The notes: a model not told the origin generated them from the sequence alone. A stretch of DNA of 64,000 nt from Ophioderma brevispina (GCA_023653785.1 JAMKCH010056521.1:1-64000), one strand, 5' to 3'. Counted from the first letter of the stretch, positions 10,490-22,472 are shown. A program made the numbers and translations.

Positions 10490-13400
10490 GGCAGCGAAGT
10501 AATACAATACAAACGGCATTGATATAGCGCCTTCTCATAAACAAGGTCAAGCGCTTTACAAAATAGATAGTGAGTAATATTACTATTTAGCCTAAAACAT
10601 GGTAATACAAAACAGGCATTGTAGAAGATTAAACAGAGATAAGTATTTTAAACATCAGCTATAAAATAAAAAAGAAAACAGCTGCATAATTAAATATCAT
10701 GTGGGGCAATAATCACAAACCCTAATTAAAGCACACGATCAACTCTTAAGAAGGGTTATGAAATTATGAGCTCTCTTAAATAGTAACAAATGGACTTGGC
10801 GAAGTGGAGAACCGAGGGAAGTAAAGATCTCCATAGATAGGCCGCATTGCTGAAGCCTGTCACCACTGACCTTTTTGTGCGGGCAACCAGTTGAGGAGCT
10901 CATGCTCATCTGGCAGATCGATCATGGCCGCCAGGAATATACAAAAGAGAGGTATTCGGACAGTAAGATGGCAATGTCCGGAAATGACCTGTAAGTAAGA
11001 GATAGCTATAAGACAACGCGGTCACTAATTGGTAGCCAACGGAGCTCTTTAAGGAGGGGTATGGCTGGTGTCCTTCTTCACGATGTGAACACCAGCCTGG
11101 CTGATCTCTTCTGCAAAAATCTGAAGTATACTCGATCTCTGCCAACATTCCATCAAAGTGAATTGGAATAGTCAATGCGAGATAAAAGTCAGTGAAACGG
11201 ACGACGGTGACAACTCGAAAAATGTGATAAAGCGGCGGATCTGGTAAATAGGCGAAGGTGGAAGTTATACAGACTTAATGATGGCCTTTACATGTTCAGT
11301 CATAGACTTGTCTGATCAAACACGACTCCAAGGTTTCTAATTGCCGAGGACTTGGGAAACACCCACACTGTCCGACCCTGATGGTAAGTAATCTTTGAGG
11401 CGACTTGTGTAATAGGATGCACATGCGATGAAAATTCTGTGTCTTTCTAAGCATCTTCAATTGAGTTTGTTACGAAGTCTCATCCACTGCATTGTATTTC
11501 ATCAATACAAAGAGACAGAGTGTTTGTGACAGCATGTCGCGAATTCACTCTATCAATTCTGGATCAAATGGTCACAATAGAGAGTCACACATCATCAGCA
11601 TACATGTGGTAAGCATTTTGTTGCTTCCCAGGGATCTTGATTGAATGCCGACTACTAGTAGTGTACAGATGAAAAAACAAGAGGCCGCGACCACAGAACC
11701 CCTGAGATAACAATGACCGAACAGTACGGACGATTGATGCCTTGTTCTAGCATATTGCTCACCCAATTACGCACAACGAAAACGGAGCCGGTTTTGCAGG
11801 TATAGCACGCATTTCCATGTATAGAGCGAGTACCCGTGAACGATTTTGAAAAGGTTCTTACGTAAATCCCCATTCCAAAAGATAATGGCCATTGTATTAA
11901 ACAGGTATCAAAGCTCAGAAAAGAATATAAGCAGCACAATAGCAACTGCATTATTGTTGTGAATTGCAGTTTGAGGATATCGGTCTTGACTAGGCGAGCG
12001 CCCACACGTGCCCCCGTTTAAGTGCTGTGTCGTTCTTTGAAGCTGACTTGAAAACTTCATCTTTAAGTCATTTGAGACAGATGATCCTTTATCTGGGCAC
12101 GCACATATTTTCCTCCATGACTTAGACACTCTGCAGCATATTTAAAAAGGGCGATGTATTTTTTGAGCAACTCTGTTTAGGGAAGGCTTTTGACGATATG
12201 CGTGTTACGGCAGGCTGGTACGGGATTAGCTGGTGAAACACAAGGCGGATTAGATCTTGTTTTAATTGCATCAGTGATAATGGCTCAGCCAGAGTTGCAA
12301 CACATTCTCCTTAAGCTAACACACATGGAATTGGTGTCTAAGGAACCTGTTTGATGGAGGGAACATAATCACCTATGTTACATATTCAACAGGACTGGAT
12401 TAATTGGGTAAGGAATCGGGTTCTTCATTTTTTTTTCAAAAGGGGTATTGTCCCGCTGTTACAGCATGCGAGTTGGAAGTGAGCTAATTATCAAGGTCCC
12501 GTCTGTGTTGTATACCTTGTGCGCGATGAAAACCTAGCACATGAGCTACTTAGTTCAGTAGCTGACTTACAGTTAGGAAGTTGTTAGTTTGGGGTCCGAA
12601 GCTTATATCAGAAGTAGCAAACGGTTGTGTTGTTAGCATTTTCTAACTTTGTTCACTGAAACTAATACCTCCTATGCATGATTGGAATAAGTTTACAAGG
12701 TACCCTGGCCTGATCTGACATGTGTATCGTCATCCAGATCGACACTATGTACCATTTTCTCTTTAAACGTCTCCACGTTTCTGGCCTGCATCAATACTTT
12801 ATTAACAACCCTCACAGCCCCTCGCCCGGACTTCTCTCCCCCTGTTTGGCCTGGCTTCGTCTGCACTTCTTGAAAACCTCTAATTCGGTGAGTTCCTAAC
12901 GTCCCGTTCCGGCCGCACGCATCACGACAGCATACGACCAGGAAACCACACCCCCACCGCGCGTCATTACTCCAGTTTCGCCACCCAAGAGTTAGCGATC
13001 GTCCAGTTCTTGGCCCCGGATGCGAGCTCCATATCTTTCTTGTATAGGTGCCCTATCAATGACCTCGAGCCACTACACGCCACAACATATGCTTGAATCT
13101 TACCCCCCGCTAACTTGCGAGGCTCCTACCAACTGTTCTACAGACTCGCTCGAACCCACTTTGAGTCTAGATCTTCCCCCCTTCCCCACCACCTCTCATC
13201 CCACCTGCCCCCCACCCGTTCACTCACATCCAGCCCGTACCACCATACCTCACGATTTTACTCACCTTGTCACCCAATACTTTCCAAAAATCTCAAACCC
13301 CCAAGGAGTTTTTTTAGATCACGCGCCCTCTCCCCTCTATTCTCTATTATCCGCTATACTCCATTTAACTCTCCGTCCCTCTTCTCCGCCTCCCGCTCCC

Positions 13401-14200
13401 CTGTCTTGCATACTCCTGCTGTCCCCCTCTACTGTTCCTCACGTCCCCATAACTATGCTGCAAGTAACCCTACGTTTATCAGGTTCGTCATACCCACTAT
13501 TCCTTAAGTCTAGCTGGAAACCCCTCTCCAGACCTACTTATACTCACATCCGACATCATCCCCCCACCCAGCTCGACCACTCCCCTAACCATAACCGAAG
13601 GGGTTTGCGCCCTCAGCTCACTCCCCATACAAAACCCAATTTCTTTATTCCTTCGGCCCTCTACGTTTTAAGCCCAAGCCCCTCGCTAGCTCTACCCACA
13701 TCTATATCACCCTCACCCGCTTCTGTCCCTTTCATACCACGCGTCTCCCCCTATCCATCCCCACCGCCTTCGGGTAACTCTACAACTAATAGAACGCGGT
13801 CCCTTCCCCAACCCCCCAAATGGGTAAGCACCCCCGCAGCGTTAACCCTGCGGCGTTGCTCATCGCAAGCGGCACGCCGCCACCCCACGAGGGTTAACTT
13901 TTAAATCTTTTTTCCATAATAACTTAAGGTGATCGTCGGGTCTAATAATGCGCGGAACGCTGTTGTAGGAGTGTGCATGGGAATCGCGGTACCTAATACA
14001 GACTCCTCTAATTTCAAAGCACCCAAATCAATGAGCCATCACGAAGGATCAAACTGCCAATAATGGATTGAAACTGTCTTGTGAGAAAGAGCTATTTTGA
14101 TGGTGAACATAGTTCTCATGAGTGGTGATTTCCCGTGGCTGCTAATCGCACAATTAATCAAACCGATGATCATGACATAGCCAGGCAAGACGGTCCCACC
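10490..14200 (-). pseudogene. Degenerate L2/CR1-like LINE, second copy, interrupted
   Basis: Duplicate of the LINE at 5.13-7.64 kb. The 3' tail (TATAGCGC, AAGCGCTTTACAAAA) is at about 10525-10565, the reverse transcriptase region around 11.57-12.13 kb, and the endonuclease end near 14.1 kb. The block at 12806-13918 splits it inside the linker region. The coding frame is lost in many places through single-base indels. Confidence 0.7.
12806..13918. other. C-rich anomalous insertion in the second LINE copy
   Basis: This 1.1 kb block is absent from the same position in unit 1 (about 7353), where the LINE runs through without interruption. It is strongly C-rich and pyrimidine-rich on this strand and G-poor, unlike anything around it. 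It has no terminal inverted repeats, no clear target duplication and no recognisable protein. A 294-codon open frame exists (13020-13904), but its proline/serine/threonine-rich translation is what C-rich sequence gives by chance. Possible readings are a low-quality read segment, a contaminant or a real low-complexity insertion. Confidence 0.6.
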
Positions 14201-14829
14201 CAGACAGCTAATTCGAGGAAGGAAAATGGAAACGGTGAAGTATTTCAGGTTGTAGAAGTGTCACATTGATGATCTGTCATCATATGTCATTGTTTCTGAC
14301 AGTTTCCAAACTAAAGACGCGCGTGTAGTGCATTGCTGTTGTTCTTCAAGTTTTCTTCAGTTTCAAGAATCTAGACGTGTTCTTACACAAATCATCTTAT
14401 CCGCAATTCGGCTAGATATCTTGAGACAGATGTTCTGTGAAGGTTGCATTTTATAGAATTTAAATTCTTGCACTTAGTGAAGATTTAGACAAAAACATGT
14501 CAGGATCCGTCTAGGTTTGCCACCGCTCGTTCCAGTCGTGCATGTGTATATAGAGGCCTTGTTGCGTATATAACAACAACGACTGGAAGGACTCGGGGAA
14601 GAAAGCCGATTCCTACCATCTATTTTTACTATTACTTACGGTCACCAATAATTATGCGCCAGATGGTAAATTTGCGATAGTACAGTGACGAAAATATACA
14701 CTATTAAATCCCAATTTTTCTCATTTTGTGTATACGTTTACTAAGGATCTTAAACGATGATGGCGGCTACTAAGAGTCACTTCTTAAAGTTAAGTTAAAA
14801 ATCCCTATTTCTTAATATGTGTAGAAAAT

Positions 14830-16640
14830 AGATGCGACCAACCCTTTTGCGATCGCGGTTCTGGACAACGCTATCAGCGGTGAAGTTCCCTGACAGACTC
14901 ATAAACCGGCCAAAAGCGAAATTCGGACTCATCAGCAAACTTCCATTCCTCGACAGAAACAACCAGCACATCAGATCTGACAACTTCAGCAACACCAGTG
15001 GGCTCTCAACTCACCTCAGTTATTAGAATGGTTCCAGAAACTTGAAGGTCAAAGACAAGACAATCTTCATCAGCTTCGAACATCATCGACTTTTACATCC
15101 ATCAAAAGATTACTACTCAAGACAAGCAATGAAGTTCGCCAAGAAATAACGACATCTCAGGCAGGACACGACATCACTCCTCCATCAGGAAGTCGCTTCT
15201 ATTCGACGGAGGGTCAACCCTTGGAAAGAAAAGAGAGATAATGACTTGTGTCACCAAAAGAGAAATAATGACTGGCTCGTACACAAAAGAGAACATCAAT
15301 GACTTGTGTCCACGACCTGTTCCGACGTCCCCCCATGGGCAGCTACGACGGCGCTGATAGTTTGCTGACCTCATGCGGCCTGTACATCTCTCATACTATA
15401 CTATCCAAGATAGTTCGACAAGGGATAAATTGGTAATCTACAGAGACCGACGGCTTAGCCAGGTTTTACACGAACATAATGCAACTGATCGATAGAATCA
15501 GGAAGACATCATAAAGACATTCAGAGATTCGGGTCTCTCAACATCACCATCGACCGCAACCTGAGTCACCAACTTCCTCGACATCACTCTCAACTGGACA
15601 ACGGAAAATATACCCATACCGCAAACCCAACAGAAACACCCGGGACCCAGTCTACATCCACACGCTCTCCAAACACCACCGAATCATCAGAAACTACAGC
15701 CTCACATAAGCAGACGATATCAGACATTTCATACCACAGAGATACCTTCAACAACACGCATCCGCAGTCTACACACGACGCTCGAAAACCAGCGGATTAT
15801 AATCGAGGAACTCCACATAAGGAAACGCTGAAACAAGGACGACCAGCAAACGAAATTATCCATCACCTGGTTCAACAGACGTTCAGCAAAGAAACGTCTC
15901 CACCAACATCGGACGCTCATCGACAAACATTTCCCAGCCGGATTCAAACTCAACAAGAATTCAACCGGAACGACGTCAGATCAGACTTACAGCTGCATGG
16001 CCCAACGTCGCAGCATCATCAAAAACTCACAACATGTGTAGGCTCGCCGCAACGGATAATCAAACTACAAACATGGAGGCAACTACCGAACAAGGGACTT
16101 GTGCCCACTGCAAGGATAAATGTGTGAACAACATCATTCTACAGTGCCGAAGTCAAAGTAGTCAACGAGGACTTAACAACCTCTAAATTCGGAATGACGG
16201 AACCACCCTTCCAGACTAGATTCAACAACACAAAGACACCTTTCAGAATGACAAAGCACCAGACAAGCACAGAACTCTCCAAGTACGTGTGGTCAGTCAA
16301 GAAGAACACCCAACCCTACGACACACGTGGGCAATGTATCCAGCGCTCGACCGTACTCCAGCGGAACCAGGAATGGACCCTCTGCACCTGCACCGAGAAA
16401 GCTGGCGATCATCAATGCCCGACAAACACGCAGACTAATCAACAAGCGACCCGAATTGATATCCAAGTGCTGCCACGAAAACAAATTCTACTTAGCAAAC
16501 CCCTCCATGTCATCACCTAGGTTAATACGACCACCATACTTCGCCGTCCGCAACACCGCTATATATCTCCGGTTGTTGAGGATCGCACAAGCAGTGAAAC
16601 TCAGTAGTACAACGACCGTTAACAGGGTTTGTCAATTTAT
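14830..16640 (+). pseudogene. Penelope-like retroelement with GIY-YIG end, second copy
   Basis: Duplicate of 8286-9546, extended through the 3' part missing there. After the palm remnants, the region 16150-16610 reads in pieces as the GIY-YIG endonuclease: GMTEPPFQTRFNN, TELSKYVWSVKKN, then a shift to NKRPELISKCCHENKFYLANP, the conserved C-terminal end of this nuclease. The linker is recognisable near 16090 (LCPLQG-like). Many indels disrupt the frame. The element ends a short way upstream of exon B1, in the same orientation as the host gene. Confidence 0.75.
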
Positions 16641-16873
16641 ATTTTTAAATATTGAAATATATATATTAGTTTCTGCATGTGTGTTGGGTCTCCTGATGCA
16701 TTCGAAGGAGAACAAGTCAAGTATCCAGTTAAAATTTGTGTGTGTGTTGACATGGACGATGCTTGTGTCATGTAAACATCCAGGTTTCTCAGTTGGTCTC
16801 AGTTGGAATAAAAATATAGTTCAAGATTAATTAAAAGATTAATGAAATAGTTGCTCGTCTATTCGTTTTTCAG
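16640..16873 (+). repeat. Paralogous intron block upstream of exon B (copy 1)
   Basis: This block ends in GCTCGTCTATTCG plus the acceptor of exon B1 and contains AAACATCCAGGTTTC and CAGTTGGAATAAAAA. It is repeated ahead of exon B2 (28265-28475) and exon B3 (55895-56054 plus 57108-57160). It shows that intron as well as exon was duplicated. Confidence 0.75.
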
Positions 16874-17135
16874 AACTGTCAACTGATGACATAACAGCCA
16901 CTGCAGGAGAAGGCAATGGGCTGACATGGCTCTTTCGGATGCTTCCGTTTCCTTTAATTCGGAAGCGGATCACATTAAGCAGCGCGACATTGAAGTTTAA
17001 TAAATGCTAAATTGTAGAAGGAGACGAGTAACTTGAAGCTTTCCTTGCTTCATACAGATGATGCTGTGGAGGAGCAACCTTGCGAGAACTACACAAGCAA
17101 ATCGTTATTATCACAGATGACGATTGTAGTATCGG
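16874..17135 (+). pseudogene. Calx-beta exon B1, frame disrupted
   Basis: This is the counterpart of exons B2 and B3. It starts after the same TTTTTCAG acceptor and ends at a GTATGT donor. It is 262 nt instead of 258, with several single-base indels (for example CAATGGGCTGACATGG where the others read CAATGATTACATGG). As written, it cannot encode the domain. It lies just beyond the indel-rich unit 2, and the following intron shows similar small indels, so the damage may come from sequence quality rather than mutation. If the indels are real, one Calx-beta unit of the array is dead or skipped; the 1-1 phase would let its loss keep the reading frame. Confidence 0.75.
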
Positions 17136-17866
17136 GTATGTTTAAAACTGTTATGCTTCTTTTTGGGCGTAATTACATTATACCCTTGGTACATCATGGG
17201 CATTTACGTCTGTTAAAGATAAACTACATGATGCAGAGTATGTGCAAAGGGGGGTATGTATTGTGCAATTGGTGATTTGCGTCCAGAAGCAAGGGAGCAT
17301 TAAAAAATCATATTTTTAGGCAAGTTAAATGCAGAAAGTCCTCAATAGATCTTTATTTTTCGGCGTGTACAGCTTGCCCTGCATTACACCAAATCCGTTG
17401 ATAATCCTTTCACTGTACCTATTAAAATTACATACAAGTCAATGAAATTAATAATATGAGCTGGTTTGTCTTTTTCCAAGCCTACGGAAAAGAAGTATCA
17501 AACAACCCTTTCAATAGGATTTCTCTGCAACTTGCTCGTACTTAGTATATTCTAACTGCACAACAGTAAGCAAAGAAGAAGAAAGATAGATGGGCACCTC
17601 CCGCACGAGCTTGCTCGAGTCACACTTTCCTTTACCTTACAATTCCCACAATCGTTGATGGCAGTAAAAGTGGCCTCCAAAGTAGGCCAAATAATAGAAA
17701 TGTTTCTTAATCATTACTACTACTATCCGTTTATTTTAGTGTATTTGTTGTTTCTTAAGTTTACTTAGTCATAGATTTCCACTTTGGAATATTTGATGAA
17801 AGAAAAATGGTTCTAATATTACATTTTATATATCGATTGTTCATGCCATACACACAAATATTTCAG
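17136..17866 (+). repeat. Compact B-to-A intron (731 bp), reference copy
   Basis: This is the shortest B-to-A intron in the window and appears free of large insertions. Segments of it are found after exon B2 (28734-29390) and after exon B3 (57419-58190), including GATAATC-CACT, a GAAAGAAAG microsatellite and GATGGCAGTCAAA. It serves as the empty-site reference for insertions in the other two introns. Confidence 0.75.
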
Positions 17867-17974
17867 ATATAAAATACGACATGGATTGTGCCTTTTACAC
17901 TGTTTCGGAATCAGATGGTTCGCTTACAATTGACGTTAAACGAAGTGGCGGTATGGGTACCAGTACAACCGTTG
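17867..17974 (+). CDS. Calx-beta exon A2
   Basis: A 108 nt exon with a TTTCAG acceptor and GTAAGT donor, phase 1-1, open throughout. The translation includes CAFYTVSESDGSLTIDVK and ends RSGGMGTSTTV, identical in protein to exon A4. Joined to a B exon it makes a full Calx-beta domain, in which the alternating hydrophobic residues form the first beta strands and S-G-G a turn. It lies 731 bp after exon B1, the closest B-to-A spacing in the array. The next B exon (B2) is 10.5 kb away because the intron is filled with retroelements. Confidence 0.88.
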
Positions 17975-18596
17975 GTAAGTAGCCTCTATTATATAGATGT
18001 AGCATGTTTGCAAGTGTTATATTTTAACACAATATGAAAAAAATATAGTTATGCTCTCCTGTATTTCCGTATTTTTTAAGCATTACGTAATTTCATAGGG
18101 GCTCCTAGTGGCCCATGCATTATAAAACAACTTTCCCAAAGGAATTTCAGATGAATTCATCAATTAAAGATGAATATATCAATTAAAGTTACGCCCACAA
18201 GTACACTTATTCCCTGGTATACTTCACTCTCACAAAGTCTCGTGCTTGCTTCTTTTGCATGTATACCAGTGCATGTGCTGTGAACACCCAGTCACATCTT
18301 TGTTTATTTAGCTGCTGTATATACCTCACTGTTAAATACCTTGTATCCAATTGTCATAATCATTTGCATATCTTTCGTGACCAAAAACCATGTTTTTTTC
18401 CTACCTGTATTAGTCCTAGAATTGTAAGTAACTTAAATTTAAGTAAATGATGTATCCAAGTTAATGTGTAAATAATCTTTAATTGTATTTTGTTAATCTT
18501 CTGTTGGCCTTGTATGTAACCAAATGTTTGCAACATCTGCACTTAAGTTTATGTTTAAGTAATTTCCGGTATCCTGAAAGGGCACAAAACGACACT
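17975..18596 (+). repeat. Paralogous intron block downstream of exon A
   Basis: The first 450-500 bp after exon A2 recur after exon A3 (34077-34480) and exon A4 (62090-62330): shared stretches include ATGCTCTCCTGTATTTCCG, GGCTCCTAGTGGCCCATG and GGAATTTCAGATG. No coding potential. Confidence 0.75.
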
Positions 18597-19432
18597 TATT
18601 ATGCAGCCTCAGTATACCATGGCCTACACAAAAATGCATGATAGCATTCTGGAATGGTAGGTAGGGGGTAATAAAGGTTTACACCGGGGGAAAATGTTTA
18701 AATTGCTTCAATCATGTTGAAAAGTATACCACAATGTTTGTCTGATCATAAGGATTCCAAAAAGGTATAGTTTGTACTAACTACACCCTCAAGTTTTGGA
18801 ATTACAGGCTAAAAAACTGCAAATATCAATAAAAAGCGTCATTTTCAGTTGTACAGGGGTCAAATTTCAAAGTTGCTCTGATTTGGATAAAATATGTTGC
18901 ATATTGTTGGTGGAGCTCATAGGATTAAAATAAGGAATAGTTTTGACTGTCTAAAATGCTTAGTTACCAGTGTAGGGGAAACAAAGGTCTACATCCATTG
19001 TATTCAATGGGGCTTGACCTTGTTTTCCCTCTACTTTGGTAAGTAAGCATTTAAACCACTCAAAACTATTTCTTATTTAATCCTATGAGCTCCATCAATC
19101 ATGTGCACCACTTTTTAACCAAATTGGAGCAACTTTAAAAATTGACCCCTGTACAACTGAAATTTAACCTTTTGACCTGTTTTTGCTGTTGTTAACCTTA
19201 ACTCCAAAACTTTGCTTTTGCGAGATAGTACAAAAATTATACCTTTTTGGAATCATTATGGTTGGACAAATGATGTGGCATACTTTTCAACATGACCAGA
19301 TCATTTTAAAATTTTGACCCCTGTTATAACCTTGTTTGCCCACTACCTGGTTATAGCTACCATTCCAAAAATGCTATCATGCATTTTTGTGCATTTTTTG
19401 TGTACTGAGGCTGGATAATAAGTATCGTTTTT
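18597..19432. repeat. Long inverted repeat (foldback) with about 400 bp arms
   Basis: The left arm (about 18597-18990) and right arm (about 19016-19432) are reverse complements with scattered mismatches, around a loop of about 25 bp containing CCATTGTATTCAATGG. The outer ends read CCTCAGTA on the left and TACTGAGG on the right. The arms include GTTGAAAAGTATACCA and GGAGCTCATAGGATT. A transcript would fold into a very long hairpin. No protein is encoded. Confidence 0.85.
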
Positions 19433-19469
19433 CCCGTTCATGTAACAATTTGGTTACAATTTCCCAATG

Positions 19470-19850
19470 TAGGGGGCACCAAAGGTCAATTATCCATTGC
19501 ATTCAATGGGGCTTGACCTTGTGTCCCCCCCCCCTACTTCGGTAAGTAAGCATTTCAGACACTCAAAACTATTCCTTATTTTTATCCTATGAGCTCCATC
19601 TATAATTTGCACAATTTTTTGTCCAAATCGAAGTAATTTTTAAATTTGACCCCTGTACAACTGAAAATGATCCTTTTCATTGATTTTTGCTGTTTTTAGC
19701 CTATAACTCCAAAACTTTCGGCCGCAGATAGTACAAACTATACCTTTGTGGAATCCTTATGAATAAATTATTAACTTGGTATACTTTTCAACATGATTGG
19801 ATCATTTCCAATATTTGACCCACCCTGTTTTCTTGACCTTTGACGCCCTA
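19470..19850. repeat. Third arm of the foldback, direct copy of the right arm
   Basis: Starting at CATTCAATGGGGCTTGACC, this stretch repeats the right arm of the adjacent inverted repeat in the same orientation, through TATGAGCTCCATC and ATACTTTTCAACATGA. The locus therefore has an arrangement of reverse-forward-forward copies of one unit of about 380 bp. Confidence 0.8.
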
Positions 19851-19954
19851 AAAACCAATTTCCCCACCCCTACGATAACTCACTTTTTTGGTAAATGTTG
19901 ACACCCATACCTACCAAAATCAGTTGAAATCAGCTGCTTTAAATTTTTTTCACA

Positions 19955-21842
19955 GATGAAACTTACTTTAGGGATACTACATGTTCCTATTTTAAATGCA
20001 GATGAGAGAAAACTGTGTGAAGGTCATTTAACTGCTGGCGAGTGTTTTAACGTTTTAAATACTTTTGAAAGTAATAAAGCACCTGGGAATGATGGCTTTA
20101 CTGCTTTGTATTATAAAACGTACTAGCATTTACTGGGGCAGTTTGTGGTTAATAGTTTGAATGTTGCTAAGGAAAAGGGGAGCTAAGCACTAGCCAAAAA
20201 CAGGGTGTAATAACTCTTTATTTTAAAAATGGGGGAAGGATAAAAGGAAACTTAAAAATTATCGCCCTATCACATTACTGAATGTTGATGGTTCTAAAGC
20301 TATTGCTGCTAGAATACAAGAAATTTTGCCTAAATTAATTGGAAGTCAGCAAGCTGCTTTTGTGAAGGGGCGATTTATTGGTGATTCAGTTAGGACAATT
20401 CATGATGCTTTATTCTTCGCAACGCAACAAAATATACCTGGTCTCCTTTCAACAGGAGATTTCGAAAAAGCTTATGATTCTGTCGACCACAAATATTTAT
20501 TTAAGGTTCTTGACAAATTTCAATTGATCAGCTTAAAAATGGGTTAATTATTTTATACTAATATTACTAGATGCCTTATGAATAACAGCTTGTCAGGTGG
20601 TTATTTCAAACTCGGTAGAACCTTTTTGTGCTAGCATTAGAATTACTTCTTATTCATATTCGTGCAAATAATGAGATTGGTGGTCTGGGTGTCTTTTTAG
20701 AGCAACAGTTAAAGATGTCGTGTTACGCCGATGATATTATATGTTTAGTGTCCAACATTAGTTCGGCTAAAAATATTATTCATATTCTTAAAAAATTCAG
20801 GTTATCTCGAGTATGTGGGTAAATTATGATAAAAGAGAAGTAATGTGGATAGGGAGTAATAGAACACGTAAGGACAAACCCCTAGACCTGTGTTGGACTG
20901 ACACAGTTAAAATCCTGGGTATTTATTTTTCATATAATGCAAGGTCTATGCTCAGCCTGAACTATGAGGACAAACTGAATTTTATTTAAAGAAAGTAGGG
21001 GGTAACTAATTTCATATGTTGTAATTATGATATGTCTAAAATCTCAATGACTACCCCCCCCCCTTTCTATCAGAATGTCCTGACACTCTGGGGTAATTTG
21101 TCACAGACTACCCCAGAAGGTTCTTTTGAAATTCAGAATCAGATTATTTGGAATAATAGGTTTGTGCTAATTGGGCAAAAATCGGTTTACTACCGTGTGT
21201 GGGAGGAAGCAGGTTTTCATAAAGTTCATGATCTTTTTATGACCATGGAAATTTCCTCAAGTTTGAAAATACCGGTTTAAGGAAAAGTGAGTTTTTTTTT
21301 AGATGGTTTGGCACAATTAGTGCTATTCCTAAATTGTGGTACTTGTGTATAAAAAAAAACTCAAGAATACATCAGGTGGTAAATTTCCCCGCTGGATGGG
21401 TTTACCGAGTACTTGAATATTGCTGATACAAAATCTAGGATACTTTATAATTATTTTAATAATAGGGGCTTCAAAGAACATGTTTGTATGGAGAAGCTTA
21501 ATACTGAATATGGTTTGGATGAAGCAAATTGTAAAAAGTGTTCATCCTGGTATTTAAACCCACGCTTGACTCAAAAACTAAGATTTTTACAGTATCGTAT
21601 TATACATAATTTCTTGCCCGTTAATACCTGGTTATACAGGGCAGGGCTCAGAAATGATGATGTATGTTCTTTTTGTAATCATAGAGGTTCTTTGAGGCAC
21701 CTCTTGAGTGAATATAATGTCATAAATCAATGTTGGGGCAGCATATGTAATTACTTTGCTTTTCTTCCTCGTCCATCAAATTTCGAAAAGATTTTGATCA
21801 GATTAACTCCGCTGATACCCTTGTTAACCAGTTATTTTTAAT
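19955..21842 (+). pseudogene. L1/Tx1-like LINE fragment (RT to C-terminus)
   Basis: Plus-strand pieces in several frames give the order of an L1/Tx1-type ORF2: ECFNVLNTFESNKAPGNDG, then NYRPITLLNVDGSKAIAARI, then AAFVKGRFIGDSVRTIHDA and GDFEKAYDSVDH (motif A with its Asp), then SCYADDIICLV (catalytic YADD intact), and a C-terminal part with LRFLQYRIIHNFLPV and a CSFC zinc-knuckle-like motif near 21.67 kb. The endonuclease domain is missing, so the copy is 5'-truncated. In-frame stops and shifts (for example near 20130 and 20545) make it inactive. It lies in the A2-B2 intron in the sense orientation. Confidence 0.82.
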
Positions 21843-21952
21843 TGCTTAGGAGGTGTATCTTTAGTGGGAGTTGCAGGAAACAAATACCCACATTAGTATC
21901 CTTTAAAAGTGTTGTAGCTCATACAAGTGAATTGGAGGTCTGTGCATGCAAG

Positions 21953-22099
21953 CAGTGGCTGATTTAAGAGTCAGCAGTTGTCAGCAGCTGCTGACCAGGC
22001 CCCCCCTGAAAATATGCTTACCACCCCTAGTCACACTAAAGTGCGATATGTGTTTTGCTTCTTGACGCTGAAAGCTGCTGACAGGGCCCTCCGCCACTG
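21953..22099. mobile_element. Short hAT-like MITE (family 2)
   Basis: About 147 bp, ending in CAGTGGCTGATTTAAG on the left and CCGCCACTG on the right. It shares internal motifs (GTCAGCAGCTG, GCACTAAAGTG-like, GCTGCTGACAGGGCC) with the 300 bp copy at 22473-22772. The target duplication is not clear here. Confidence 0.65.
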
Positions 22100-22175
22100 C
22101 TGTGCAGCACGAAATGATAAATTGGATTTCCATTAATCTAAATGGGAAAGGGTTTTGGATGATGTTAATTAATAA

Positions 22176-22295
22176 GGTGAGAGGATGGTTCGTTGCCAGA
22201 GTGAGGGGTTGAGCGCCCTCTACCTCCTCAGCTGTGGTGAGAGGATAGCTCTTTGCCAGAGTGAGGGGTTAAGCGCCCTCCACCTCCTCAGCTGT
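22176..22295. repeat. Perfectly spaced 2 x 60 bp tandem duplication
   Basis: Two 60 bp units begin GGTGAGAGGAT and end CACCTCCTCAGCTGT or CTACCTCCTCAGCTGT, differing at a handful of bases. They lie between two family 2 MITEs. Confidence 0.85.
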
Positions 22296-22472
22296 CTTTC
22301 TCTGATACAGTGATGTATATTGTGTTACTTTTCTTAACTAGTCCTTCTTCGATGAAATCCTGATCAGCTAGGTTTTATACCCCATCGACCATCGAGTAGG
22401 TTAGAGGCATCTTGCACCTGGGAAAGGTCAAGACATCACCGATGACAGCAGGGATACATATACACAGATCTC

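Larger units (their letters stand above)
9547..16145. repeat. Tandem unit 2, indel-rich copy of unit 1
   Basis: The order of features matches unit 1 base by base for kilobases, but single-base insertions and deletions occur every few bases while true substitutions are few. A 1.1 kb C-rich block (12806-13918) interrupts it. Old neutral decay would give more substitutions than indels, so this pattern suggests uncorrected long-read sequence used to fill a gap. Frames in this unit should not be trusted. Confidence 0.75.

Noticed and set aside
13020..13904. A 294-codon open frame, the longest on the plus strand
   Set aside because: The translation is proline/serine/threonine-rich as expected from C-rich sequence, a second frame is open in parallel, and no domain is recognisable. 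It lies in the anomalous block.
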